The translations under genes and the position numbers were made by a program. Below are positions 1 through 6,969 of a stretch of 9,714 nt of DNA, in pieces. Below the pieces are notes generated by a model, which saw only the letters and a program-made list of their open reading frames with translations, was not told the origin of the DNA and did not search any database. The stretch is taken from contig CAKZJN010000408.1 in the NCBI GenBank assembly GCA_936943465.1, forward strand, positions 1 to 9,714, read 5' to 3'. Source of the DNA: an uncultured Rhodoferax sp. GTDB taxonomy: Bacteria; Pseudomonadota; Gammaproteobacteria; Burkholderiales; Burkholderiaceae_C. Positions within the stretch are counted from its first letter, which is position 1. The number at the start of each line of letters is the position of its first letter.

Positions 1-1101
1 GGCATGGTGGACGATGCCAATGTACTGCTCGACAACAGCGGTGCTGACCTTTGGGTAGTTCAAAAGGATACCCAAGGACCCTATGCAGAGTCCTCAAGCA
101 TTTACGACGATACCTACCGCGGCATTCTGGGCCTATCGGGCGTGGCGCGCGTTGCCAATGTCACTTACCTGACCATGCAGGTCAGCCAACTTGGGGACGG
201 TAAAGCACGGGATGTGCGCGCCATGGTGGTCGGTATTCCACCTGACGGTGCAGGTCATCCCGGGCAACCCGGCTACCTGGTTGAGGGACGGCGACTGACC
301 CGTGGTCATTACGAGGCGGTAGCCGACATTGCCAGCGGCTTCGCGCTGGGGGACCGCATCCGCATTCGGCGCAACGAGTACACCGTGGTGGGGCTGACCC
401 GCCGCATGGTCTCCTCGGGCGGTGACCCGATGGTTTTTATTCCATTGAAAGATGCGCAGGAGGCCCAGTTTCTCAAGGACAACGATGCCATTCGGGCACA
501 ACGAGCCCGTACAGCACAAAGCCCGGCACTGAACCGCCCCGGCGTGCCCGGCTTGCTGGATGCGGTAATCGCCTCGCAAAGTACCAATACCTCGGTCAAT
601 GCCGTGCTGGTGCAGATAGAACCCGGCACAGACCCGGAGGCTGTGGCCGAACCCATCAGACGCTGGAAGCACCTGAGCGTCTACACGCGATCACAGATGC
701 AGGGCATCCTGATCGAGAAATTGATTGCCACAGCGGCCAGGCAGATTGCCATGTTCCTGGTGATTCTGGCCATTGTCAGCGCTGCCATCGTTGCATTCAT
801 CATCTACACCCTGACGATGGGCAAGATCCGGGAGATCGCAGTGCTCAAACTCATTGGCACCACCAACCGCACCATTGCCGGGATGATTCTTCAACAGGCG
901 GTGGCTCTGGGCTTGATCGGGTTTGTGGTCGGTAAAGTTTCAGCCACGTTCTGGGCACCGGTCTTTCCAAAATACGTGCTATTGGAGTCTGGCGACGCTA
1001 TTCGCGGTTTCGTGGCGGTGGTGGTGATATGCGTACTGGCCAGTGTGCTGGCAATTCGCGCCGCGCTCAAAGTTGACCCAGCGGAGGCCATCGGTGGATA
1101 A
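1..1101 (+). CDS. ABC transporter permease, FtsX/MacB/DevC type (5'-truncated by window edge)
   Basis: This is the membrane subunit of an ABC exporter of the FtsX/MacB/DevC class, in the inner membrane. The frame is open from base 1, and the first in-frame ATG (4) is preceded by a codon in the same frame. Family members have an amino-terminal transmembrane helix before this point, so the start almost certainly lies upstream. Counting from that ATG, residues 1 to about 245 form the large periplasmic MacB-like domain. The carboxy-terminal FtsX domain follows, with hydrophobic helices near 248-272, 295-315 and 334-355. Between the first two is a cytoplasmic loop with the typical REIAVLKLIGTTN motif, and the protein ends in DPAEAIGG, also typical. 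The stop overlaps the ATPase gene that follows by 8 nt, so the two are co-translated. The substrate cannot be read from sequence. DevC-like systems normally need a periplasmic adaptor, probably encoded just left of the window. Confidence 0.88.
   Translation, partial: GMVDDANVLLDNSGADLWVVQKDTQGPYAESSSIYDDTYRGILGLSGVARVANVTYLTMQVSQLGDGKARDVRAMVVGIPPDGAGHPGQPGYLVEGRRLTRGHYEAVADIASGFALGDRIRIRRNEYTVVGLTRRMVSSGGDPMVFIPLKDAQEAQFLKDNDAIRAQRARTAQSPALNRPGVPGLLDAVIASQSTNTSVNAVLVQIEPGTDPEAVAEPIRRWKHLSVYTRSQMQGILIEKLIATAARQIAMFLVILAIVSAAIVAFIIYTLTMGKIREIAVLKLIGTTNRTIAGMILQQAVALGLIGFVVGKVSATFWAPVFPKYVLLESGDAIRGFVAVVVICVLASVLAIRAALKVDPAEAIGG
1083..1087 (+). promoter_or_regulatory. Shine-Dalgarno GGAGG that fixes the ATPase start at GTG 1094
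   Basis: GGAGG lies inside the last codons of the permease gene, 6 nt before GTG 1094. An upstream in-frame ATG at 1043 would add 17 residues that are just an out-of-frame reading of the permease end. It has no comparable ribosome binding site at the right distance. This supports the GTG as the true start. Confidence 0.7.
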
Positions 1102-1825
1102 ACAACATTCTGACTCCTCTGCGCGTGGCATCCGCATTGAAGGACTTAAAAAGCGCTACGGCCACGGCGACATGGCGGTGGACGCACTCAAGGGCGTCAA
1201 CATGGTCGTCGCACCCGGTGAAGTTGTGGGGTTGGTTGGACCATCAGGCTCGGGCAAGAGTACGTTGCTTAAATGCCTGGGTGCCATCATTGAGCCAACA
1301 TCCGGGCGCATGGTGTTGGGCCAGGATGTTATTTATGACAACGGCTGGAAAATCTCCGACCTGCGCGCACTGCGGCGCGACAAGATTGGATTCGTCTTCC
1401 AGGCCCCCTACCTGATCCCATTCCTGGACGTGACCGACAACGTCGCCCTGCTACCCATGTTGGCGGGCGTTCCCAACGCTGAGGCGCGCAAAAAGGCGCT
1501 GGCATTGTTGACCGCACTGGATGTACAGCACCGTGCCAAGGCCATGCCATCGCAGCTCTCCGGTGGCGAGCAGCAACGGGTGGCGATCGCCCGCGGGTTG
1601 GTCAATCGACCCCCAGTGATCCTGGCCGATGAACCCACAGCGCCACTGGACAGCGAGCGAGCGCTGGCCGTGATCCGCATCCTCAATCAGATGGCCAAGC
1701 AATTCGACACCGCAATCATCGTCGTCACCCACGACGAAAAAATCATTCCCACCTTCAAGCGGATTTACCACATTCGCGATGGCGTCACCCACGAAGAGGC
1801 GGGTGAAGGTCGTGGAATCGACTGA
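1094..1825 (+). CDS. ABC transporter ATP-binding protein (DevA/LolD/MacB-like)
   Basis: This cytoplasmic ATPase powers the permease encoded immediately upstream. From the GTG start the protein has 243 residues, a normal length for a stand-alone ATPase. All nucleotide-binding motifs are present: Walker A GPSGSGKST at 49-57, Q-loop Gln103, signature LSGGEQQR at 155-162, Walker B ending in DE at 179-180, D-loop LD at 185-186 and switch His213 in VVTHD. The segment after Walker B reads ADEPTAPLD, where LolD/MacB proteins usually have GNLD. This fits a DevA-like subgroup, but that is a judgement by eye. The gene overlaps the permease gene by 8 nt. A gap of 36 nt separates it from the cytochrome b561 gene, which may or may not share the transcript. 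The exported substrate is unknown. Confidence 0.93.
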   Translation: MDKQHSDSSARGIRIEGLKKRYGHGDMAVDALKGVNMVVAPGEVVGLVGPSGSGKSTLLKCLGAIIEPTSGRMVLGQDVIYDNGWKISDLRALRRDKIGFVFQAPYLIPFLDVTDNVALLPMLAGVPNAEARKKALALLTALDVQHRAKAMPSQLSGGEQQRVAIARGLVNRPPVILADEPTAPLDSERALAVIRILNQMAKQFDTAIIVVTHDEKIIPTFKRIYHIRDGVTHEEAGEGRGID

Positions 1826-1861
1826 CAACCCCTCACTCTCTTTAACAACCTGGAATCCAAT

Positions 1862-2401
1862 ATGAAACAAAAACCGTCTCGTTATCACCCGGCCCTTGTC
1901 AGTCTGCATTGGCTACTGGCTCTGCTCATCATGCTTGCGATGGGTATGGGCACCTTCGTCTTGAAGGAAATTCCCAACACGTCTCCCGAAAAACTTGGCG
2001 CCTTGCAGGGCCACATGATCATGGGTTTTGCCATTGGCGCCCTGATGATGGCGCGCTTGATCGTTCGCCTGCGCACAAGTCACCCGCAAGTTGCCTCTAC
2101 GGGTAGCAACGTACTGAACCTGCTGGGAAAAGGCGCGCATGTGGGCCTGTACCTGCTGGTCTTCGCCATGGCCGCCAGCGGTGCCGCCACAGCACTGCAA
2201 GCGGGATTGCCGCAGATGATTTTTGCGGGCAGTGCCGGATCGCTGCCGGACAGCTTCGCAATCTATACGCCGCGCGTGGTTCACGGCTGGATCGCAAAAC
2301 TGCTGATGGCACTGGTGGCCCTGCACGTTGTGGGAGTCGTCTACCACCAGTTCGGGCTCAAGGATCGCCTTCTGTCACGCATGTGGTTTGGACAGCGTTA
2401 G
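1862..2401 (+). CDS. Cytochrome b561 family, four-helix dihaem membrane protein
   Basis: This is a bacterial cytochrome b561 (CybB-like) of 179 residues, the usual size. It is an inner-membrane protein that binds two b haems between four helices. Helices lie near 12-34, 48-70, 91-112 and 140-162. The four expected haem ligands can be placed: His16 in SLHW, His51 in QGHMIMG, His141 in VVHGW and His155 in ALHVV. That pattern matches the family (two ligands in helices 1 and 2, two in helix 4). E. coli CybB has been described as a superoxide:ubiquinone oxidoreductase. Other members pass electrons between quinol and periplasmic partners. The ribosome binding site is weak (GGA about 7 nt upstream). 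The cytochrome c'-like gene that follows 31 nt later is a natural electron-transfer partner, though this is inferred from position only. Confidence 0.92.
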   Translation: MKQKPSRYHPALVSLHWLLALLIMLAMGMGTFVLKEIPNTSPEKLGALQGHMIMGFAIGALMMARLIVRLRTSHPQVASTGSNVLNLLGKGAHVGLYLLVFAMAASGAATALQAGLPQMIFAGSAGSLPDSFAIYTPRVVHGWIAKLLMALVALHVVGVVYHQFGLKDRLLSRMWFGQR

Positions 2402-2432
2402 GCAGTCGAAACCGCGTTAGCTGGATGCGCCC

Positions 2433-2912
2433 ATGAAATACAAAAACGCACGAACCGCAAAGAGAATTGCCATGGCTGCAATCGGCACGCTCATGGCAAT
2501 GATCGGCGCAATGACCTGGGCTGACGACGGCACAGATACCCCCCCACTAGCCCTGCGCAAAATCATGCAAGACATGGATAAAAACATGCACAGTATGGCG
2601 GATGCCATCTCGCAAAAGGACTGGCCATTGGTGGAAAAAATCGCACCACTTATTGCAGATCATCGCCAGCCGCCATTTTTTGAAAAAATGCGCATCATGG
2701 GGTTCGTTGGCACCAGCGTCAGCAAGTACAAAGCCTATGACGGTTCCGTTGTCGAACAGGCTCAAGCCATCGGTAAGGCAGCTAAGTCCAATGACGTCCA
2801 AGGAACGGAGCTGATATTTCGCACGCTCCAGGCGAGTTGCGACAGCTGCCATAACGAGTTTCAAAAGCCTTTTGTGGCGCACTTCTACGGCAAGAAAGAT
2901 GCCGTTCAGTAG
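2433..2912 (+). CDS. Periplasmic cytochrome c' / c-556-like protein
   Basis: This is a small exported c-type cytochrome of 159 residues. It has a signal peptide: Lys/Arg-rich residues 2-11, hydrophobic residues 12-28 and likely cleavage after TWA (residue 30). The single haem site CDSCH is at residues 136-140, close to the carboxy terminus, as in the four-helix cytochrome c' family. The following NEFQKPF also fits. Before it are amphipathic helices without other motifs. Cytochrome c' is five-coordinate and binds nitric oxide; c-556 relatives are six-coordinate with a Met ligand in helix 1. Several methionines sit near residues 45-55, so I cannot decide between the two. ATG 2433 has a poor ribosome site. 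ATG 2472 has AAGAGA about 6 nt before it, but that start would remove the basic part of the signal peptide, so I prefer 2433. The upstream neighbour is cytochrome b561. Confidence 0.88.
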   Translation: MKYKNARTAKRIAMAAIGTLMAMIGAMTWADDGTDTPPLALRKIMQDMDKNMHSMADAISQKDWPLVEKIAPLIADHRQPPFFEKMRIMGFVGTSVSKYKAYDGSVVEQAQAIGKAAKSNDVQGTELIFRTLQASCDSCHNEFQKPFVAHFYGKKDAVQ

Positions 2913-2946
2913 TGCCTTTTCACCTTGAACGAATAGGAAATTTCTC

Positions 2947-3360
2947 ATGAATACTTCTACACAAGCGCAGCAACGCGGGTTGATGTTGTGGGTTATTTCC
3001 TTGGTAGCGATCGGGTTCGGTTTGCTGACCCTCAAGGAAGGCGGCACGATCCTGTTTGGCAATGAAGTTGCGCGCGCCGCCGCTGGCAACTATGTGCCGT
3101 TTGTGCTTTGGTTCAATTTCTTGGCGGGCTTCGCCTATGTCGTCGCCGGTGCCGGGCTATGGCTGAGCCAGCGCTGGGCAGTGTGGTTAGCCATTGCCAT
3201 CGCCATATCGACGTTCTTTGCCTTCGCGGCATTGGGCGAGCATGTCGATTCCGGTGGAGCCTACGAACGGCGAACCGTAGTCGCCATGAGCCTACGAACC
3301 TTGGTATGGGTGACGATTGCAACGATTGCCTGGCGCGGCTTGGCTCGGCGCGTGATGTGA
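2947..3360 (+). CDS. Four-helix integral membrane protein of unknown function
   Basis: I do not recognise this 137-residue protein beyond being an inner-membrane protein. Hydrophobic helices lie near residues 12-30, 50-73, 77-97 and 112-129. The loop between helices 3 and 4 carries a small polar segment (GEHVDSGGAYERR), and the carboxy terminus is basic (RGLARRVM). There is no cysteine, no CXXCH and no enzyme motif. His99 is the only histidine, which argues against a b-haem protein. A good ribosome site (AGGA, 8 nt before the ATG) supports the start. It sits 34 nt after the cytochrome c'-like gene and probably belongs to the same transcript. A role with the two cytochromes is possible on position alone. 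Confidence 0.8.
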   Translation: MNTSTQAQQRGLMLWVISLVAIGFGLLTLKEGGTILFGNEVARAAAGNYVPFVLWFNFLAGFAYVVAGAGLWLSQRWAVWLAIAIAISTFFAFAALGEHVDSGGAYERRTVVAMSLRTLVWVTIATIAWRGLARRVM

Positions 3361-3410
3361 TGCAAGCCATTGCCTGCACCTCGGCACTGTAGAAAAGACA
3401 ACATCGGAAC

Positions 3411-3416
3411 AAGGAG
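3411..3416 (+). promoter_or_regulatory. Strong Shine-Dalgarno AAGGAG in front of the 20-codon ORF
   Basis: AAGGAG is 7 nt upstream of ATG 3424. It is the clearest ribosome binding site in the window, and it serves a 20-codon ORF rather than the large gene at 3483. This is the main evidence that the small ORF is, or was, translated. Confidence 0.7.
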
Positions 3417-3423
3417 AAACACG

Positions 3424-3486
3424 ATGAACATTCATTGCCTGCAACAAGTGCCGTTTGAAGAACTCGAAGGCGGAGGTGCCACATGA
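3424..3486 (+). pseudogene. 20-codon ORF resembling the amino terminus of a class I glutamine amidotransferase; relic or leader peptide
   Basis: The frame encodes 20 residues beginning MNIHCLQQVPFEEL. It has a near-ideal ribosome binding site (AAGGAG, spacing 7), and its stop shares ATGA with the start of the beta-CASP gene. From memory, GMP-synthase-like class I amidotransferases commonly open with a pattern like M-x-I-H-x-L-Q-H-V-P-F-E. About a dozen residues here agree, and then the similarity ends at a Gly-rich tail (EGGGAT). The catalytic Cys-His-Glu domain is missing altogether. The simplest reading is a deletion that removed the rest of an amidotransferase gene and left its translation start in front of the next gene. 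Alternatively it is a short leader that couples translation to the gene at 3483, and both could be true. The similarity was judged by eye over a short stretch. Confidence 0.5.
3472..3476 (+). promoter_or_regulatory. Shine-Dalgarno GGAGG for the beta-CASP gene, inside the small ORF
   Basis: GGAGG lies 6 nt upstream of ATG 3483 and forms part of the Gly-Gly codons of the preceding 20-codon ORF. Ribosomes leaving that ORF at 3486 would stop directly on this start, so independent initiation and re-initiation are both possible. Confidence 0.65.
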
Positions 3487-4868
3487 AAATCACTTTTCTG
3501 GGCGCAGCACGCGAAGTAACGGGTTCCTGCTATTTGGTCGAGACCGATCACTGCCGCTTTCTGATCGATTGCGGCATGGTGCAGGGCGGGCGGGAGGCCC
3601 CGGCGCGAAACCACAAGCCGTTTGATTTTGATCCGCGCTCGATCGACTTTGTGCTGCTCACCCATGCCCATATTGATCACAGTGGCCTACTGCCAAAACT
3701 GGTGCTGAACGGCTTTGGTGGCCCCATCTACACCACCCGCGCTACTACCGACCTGCTGGGCGTGATGCTGCCCGACAGTGGCCACATTCAAGAGATGGAT
3801 GCCGACCGAGCGAAGCGACGACACAGGCCTGATGCACTCCCGCCGATTTATACCGTGCAGGATGCAAAGAACTGCCTCGAACTATTACGGCCGATTGACT
3901 ACGACGAGCGCTTCGCACCACATCCATCGGTGGCGTGCTGCTTTCGGGATGCAGGGCACATTTTGGGCTCAGCCATCATTGAAATATGGGTAACTGAAGA
4001 CGGCGTCACCCGCAAACTGGTGGCCTCTGGCGATCTGGGGCAGCCTGGGCGCCCCATCCTCAAAGATCCCACACGCATCGAAGAAGCGGATGTGCTGTTG
4101 ATCGAGTCCACCTATGGTGACCGTAACCACAAGGACCTTCCCACCACCTTGGCCGAACTGGCTGATATCGTCGACCACACCTTGTACAAGCGCAAAGGCA
4201 ATGTGATTGTTCCGGCATTCGCAGTGGGGCGCACACAAGAGATCATTTACCACCTGCACCAGCTCACCGAGCAGGGCCGCCTAAGCCACCTCAACATCTA
4301 CGTTGACTCGCCCATGGCGGTGGCGGTGACCAACATCACGAAAAAGCATTTCGAGCTGTTTGATGCCGAAGCGCAACGCATCACACAATGGCATGCGCAA
4401 GCTAAAAATCTGCCCACGATGCACTTTGTGGCTGATGTTGCAGAATCCATTGCACTCAACCAGATTCGCTCCGGCGCCATCATCATTTCCGCCAGCGGCA
4501 TGTGTGACGCCGGGCGCATCAAGCATCACCTGCTGCACAACCTGGGGCGGCCCGAATGCGGTGTGCTTATTACCGGCTTTCAGGCCGGTGGCACGCTCGG
4601 GCGCCGCTTGGTGGATGGTGAGAAAGTGGTGCGTATTTTTGGCGAAGAAGTTGCCGTGCGCGCGTCCATCCATACCCTGGGCGGCTTCTCGGCCCATGCC
4701 GATCAAAAAGCACTCATGGCGTGGGCAAGCGGGTTCAGCAAACCACCAGGACGCACCTTTGTGGTTCACGGCGAAGCCGCTGCCGCCAACAACTTTGCGC
4801 AACAGTTGCGCACTGAGAAAAACTGGACTGTGGACGTGCCAGCAATCGGTCAGAGCTATCAGCTATGA
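3483..4868 (+). CDS. Beta-CASP metallo-beta-lactamase-fold RNase-like protein (CPSF73/Ysh1-like)
   Basis: This is a 461-residue protein with the three-part plan of beta-CASP nucleases. The metallo-beta-lactamase core carries the zinc motif THAHIDH (His61, His63, Asp65, His66), His159 in DAGHILGS and Asp184 in SGDLG. The beta-CASP insert follows, with Glu208 in ESTYGDR and the VPAFAVGRTQE segment. The RMMBL tail carries ASGMCDAGR, GTLGRRL, His405 in FSAHAD and His429 in VVHGE. All expected metal ligands are present, so it should be active. Eukaryotic CPSF73 and archaeal and bacterial relatives cut or trim RNA; the substrate here is unknown. It is not a beta-lactamase. The start has a good ribosome site and overlaps the preceding 20-codon ORF. 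Its stop overlaps the LOG gene by 4 nt (ATGA), implying translational coupling. Confidence 0.93.
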   Translation: MKITFLGAAREVTGSCYLVETDHCRFLIDCGMVQGGREAPARNHKPFDFDPRSIDFVLLTHAHIDHSGLLPKLVLNGFGGPIYTTRATTDLLGVMLPDSGHIQEMDADRAKRRHRPDALPPIYTVQDAKNCLELLRPIDYDERFAPHPSVACCFRDAGHILGSAIIEIWVTEDGVTRKLVASGDLGQPGRPILKDPTRIEEADVLLIESTYGDRNHKDLPTTLAELADIVDHTLYKRKGNVIVPAFAVGRTQEIIYHLHQLTEQGRLSHLNIYVDSPMAVAVTNITKKHFELFDAEAQRITQWHAQAKNLPTMHFVADVAESIALNQIRSGAIIISASGMCDAGRIKHHLLHNLGRPECGVLITGFQAGGTLGRRLVDGEKVVRIFGEEVAVRASIHTLGGFSAHADQKALMAWASGFSKPPGRTFVVHGEAAAANNFAQQLRTEKNWTVDVPAIGQSYQL

Positions 4869-5740
4869 GCACCACCAACAGGGTGCAGGAAGCGCAACTT
4901 GAGGCGATTCTTGCGCACCCCTCTTACCGCCTGGCCCATGAAGACCAGGAGTTATTGGCGGATGCCGATTCGCGCCCGATCCGGCTTCAACTCGAATTGC
5001 TCAAGCCCGAGCGCTATTTGCGCCGCCACAAAATTCAGTCGACTGTGGTGGTGTTTGGCAGTGCGCGTGTGACCTCGCCCCAGCAAGCCCAGGCCACCTT
5101 GGCGGAAGTGCAAGCCCGCGCCAGTTCAAACCCGAACGACGACCGCCTGCCAGCAGCCATGACCCGAGCCCGTCAACAAGTGCGTCAATCGCACTATTAC
5201 GAAGTGGCCAGGCGCTTCGCGGAAATTGTCTCCCTGCGGTTTCAAGAGGAGGGTCGGCGAGATTTTGTGGTGGTGACCGGGGGTGGCCCCGGCATCATGG
5301 AAGCGGCGAATCGGGGCGCCTTCGACGCGGGTGCGCGCAGCATTGGTTTGAACATCACGCTGCAACACGAGCAAGCCCCCAATCCGTTCATTACACCTGG
5401 CCTGTGCTTTCAGTTTCGCTACTTCGGGCTGCGAAAAATGCATTTTTTGATGCGCGCCAAGGCCTTGGTGGTTTTCCCGGGTGGCTTTGGCACCATGGAT
5501 GAGTTATTTGAAGTGCTTACGCTGGTGCAAACCGGAAAAGTCAGCCGGGTACCGATTGTTCTGGTGGGAACCGAGTTTTGGCGCAAGGCGATCAACTTTG
5601 ATTTTTTGATCGAAGAAGGTTACATCGGTGCGCAAGACGTGCAACTCTTCACCCTCGTCAACACGGTGGAAGAAATTATTGCTACCTTGCAAAAGTTCTA
5701 TGGTGGGAATCCGCCAGCTCAAGACGCCAATCAGGATTGA
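4865..5740 (+). CDS. LOG-family protein (TIGR00730 type), probable nucleoside 5'-monophosphate phosphoribohydrolase
   Basis: This 291-residue cytoplasmic Rossmann-fold protein has both family signatures: GGGPGIME at 139-146 and PGGFGTMDE at 205-213, which form the nucleotide phosphate site and catalytic region. Characterised LOG proteins hydrolyse the N-glycosidic bond of nucleoside 5'-monophosphates (AMP, or cytokinin ribotides in plants), giving base and ribose 5-phosphate. Many databases still call the family lysine decarboxylase; the PGGxGT motif marks it as LOG. It is longer than plant LOGs, with about 55 extra amino-terminal residues before the first Rossmann strand near residue 57 (VVVFGSARV). 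It also has a charged helical insert near 75-105. The gene overlaps the beta-CASP gene by ATGA and has no strong ribosome site of its own, so it probably depends on coupled translation. Confidence 0.9.
   Translation: MSTTNRVQEAQLEAILAHPSYRLAHEDQELLADADSRPIRLQLELLKPERYLRRHKIQSTVVVFGSARVTSPQQAQATLAEVQARASSNPNDDRLPAAMTRARQQVRQSHYYEVARRFAEIVSLRFQEEGRRDFVVVTGGGPGIMEAANRGAFDAGARSIGLNITLQHEQAPNPFITPGLCFQFRYFGLRKMHFLMRAKALVVFPGGFGTMDELFEVLTLVQTGKVSRVPIVLVGTEFWRKAINFDFLIEEGYIGAQDVQLFTLVNTVEEIIATLQKFYGGNPPAQDANQD
5733..5736 (+). promoter_or_regulatory. Shine-Dalgarno AGGA supporting the ATG 5743 start of lpxR-like gene
   Basis: AGGA ends 6 nt before ATG 5743. A TTG at 5737 in the same frame overlaps the LOG stop as TTGA, but it directly abuts this AGGA with no spacer, so the ATG is the better start. 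Confidence 0.55.
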
Positions 5741-5742
5741 CC

Positions 5743-6948
5743 ATGCTGTCGGACAAAGTTCAGCCCCACCCAAGTAGTTGCCAAACCGGCTACAGGAGAC
5801 GCTTGCCAGCAACGGCACTCGTACTGGTTCTTTGCGCTGCGCCTGTCAGCGCACAAACCGTTAACACACCCGATTCTGATGTCCAGGCATGCAATGCTTC
5901 CAATGCGATCAGATTCCGAGGAGCAACCGCCAGACTGGAGAATGATCTCTTTGCAGACACCGATCAAAACTACACCAGTGGTGTGGCATTCACCGCCGTC
6001 TCGCACGACATCTTCGGCAAGTTGAACTTGGCGTGTTTGCCTGCTGCAGTGCGTTTGCACGCAGCGCTCATCTCATATCTTGACCCTGGGTTTTGGGCTG
6101 ATGCGGACAACCCCGCTCACGCGCAAAACGTGGTTGTGAAATTTGGCCAGTCGATGTTCACACCGAGGGACTCAACCCGAACTGATTTGATTCCCGACGA
6201 CCGTCCATACGCAGGCTTGCTTTACGTCGGCATGTCATGGAATCGCCGCAAACACGAGCCCCACAACAACACGGAAGTACTTGATACCCGCGAGATTACT
6301 CTTGGAGTTATCGGTCCGCTGGCACTGGCACAACCCGCTCAGGACTTAATTCACGATGTGATCGGTGCTGAGCGGTTCCAGGGTTGGGACAACCAGTTAC
6401 GCAACGAGCCCGCAGTTCAAATGGCGCTGGACCGGAAATTCAAAACTTACCAAGGCGCAGGGGCAATTCAGCCGGGATTTTCTGCCGACTACATCCGTTC
6501 GCTAGGACTGCAACTCGGCAACATAGAAACCTCTGGGACCGTGGGTATCGAAGGCCGCATTGGCTGGAATATTCCCAATGACTTCGGCACCTATCCGATT
6601 CGCCCTGGTGCTGAAAACCGCCCACCCTCGGCTGCCTCTATTCATGGTGGCGACGGTAAGGGTACAACCCAGTCTGGCAGACCACGCGCAGGCGTCCACC
6701 TCTTTGGAACGCTGGAAACAAAGCTGGTGTTGCACGACTTTTCGCTGGATGGAAATCTCTTTGAGTCCAGCCACAGCGTCACGAGAAGTCCCTGGGTTGC
6801 CCAAGCCGCCATCGGACTCAGCGCGCAGAGCCCAATCGCAGGGCACGGCGTCAAGCTGGCCGTCATGCGGGTTTGGCGAACCAGGGAGTTTGAAGAACAA
6901 GGTTCAAGCCACGCGTACGGGTCTGTGACGCTCAGTATTGAGTTTTAG
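5743..6948 (+). CDS. lpxR: LpxR-family lipid A 3'-O-deacylase (DUF2219), outer-membrane beta-barrel
   Basis: This 401-residue outer-membrane enzyme is predicted to remove the 3'-acyloxyacyl chain from lipid A. It has a signal peptide with a long polar start, RRR at 18-20, a hydrophobic core to about residue 33 and likely cleavage at VSA-QT (after 37). By comparison from memory with Salmonella LpxR, the active-site residues all have counterparts. Asn67-Asp68 in ENDLF match N9-D10, and Thr78 in NYTSGV matches T34. His204 and Glu210 in IHDVIGAE match H122 and E128. The DDRPYAG motif and GWDNQLRNEP further support the family. The protein ends in Phe (TLSIEF), as expected for a barrel folded by the Bam complex. 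It is larger than Salmonella LpxR (about 300 residues mature), with extra loops, for instance near residues 286-310. It directly follows the LOG gene; NodT follows after 21 nt. Confidence 0.9.
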   Translation: MLSDKVQPHPSSCQTGYRRRLPATALVLVLCAAPVSAQTVNTPDSDVQACNASNAIRFRGATARLENDLFADTDQNYTSGVAFTAVSHDIFGKLNLACLPAAVRLHAALISYLDPGFWADADNPAHAQNVVVKFGQSMFTPRDSTRTDLIPDDRPYAGLLYVGMSWNRRKHEPHNNTEVLDTREITLGVIGPLALAQPAQDLIHDVIGAERFQGWDNQLRNEPAVQMALDRKFKTYQGAGAIQPGFSADYIRSLGLQLGNIETSGTVGIEGRIGWNIPNDFGTYPIRPGAENRPPSAASIHGGDGKGTTQSGRPRAGVHLFGTLETKLVLHDFSLDGNLFESSHSVTRSPWVAQAAIGLSAQSPIAGHGVKLAVMRVWRTREFEEQGSSHAYGSVTLSIEF

Positions 6949-6969
6949 ACGCACCAAGGAATCCAAAAA

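Noticed and set aside
133..672. Open frame of 179 codons on the minus strand within the ABC permease gene
   Set aside because: It is fully antisense to a well-conserved permease domain, has no recognisable motif, and arises from the coding bias of the plus-strand gene.
1451..1909. Minus-strand frame of 152 codons across the ATPase end and the b561 start
   Set aside because: It overlaps two recognised genes on the opposite strand and has no family features.
3370..3395. Promoter for the cluster at 3424 (TTGCCT and TAGAAA)
   Set aside because: The spacing is only 14 bp and both hexamers are poor matches, so there is no support beyond chance.
4281..4802. Minus-strand frame of 173 codons within the beta-CASP gene, and an overlapping plus-strand frame at 4360-4902
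   Set aside because: The beta-CASP frame carries all metal ligands through this region, so both alternatives are shadows.
3483..4868. Antibiotic-hydrolysing metallo-beta-lactamase
   Set aside because: The HxHxDH motif is shared by the whole fold, but the beta-CASP insert and RMMBL tail place it among RNA-processing nucleases.
4865..5740. Lysine decarboxylase
   Set aside because: This is an old database label. The GGGPGIME and PGGFGT motifs mark a LOG-type phosphoribohydrolase-like protein, and no pyridoxal phosphate site is visible.
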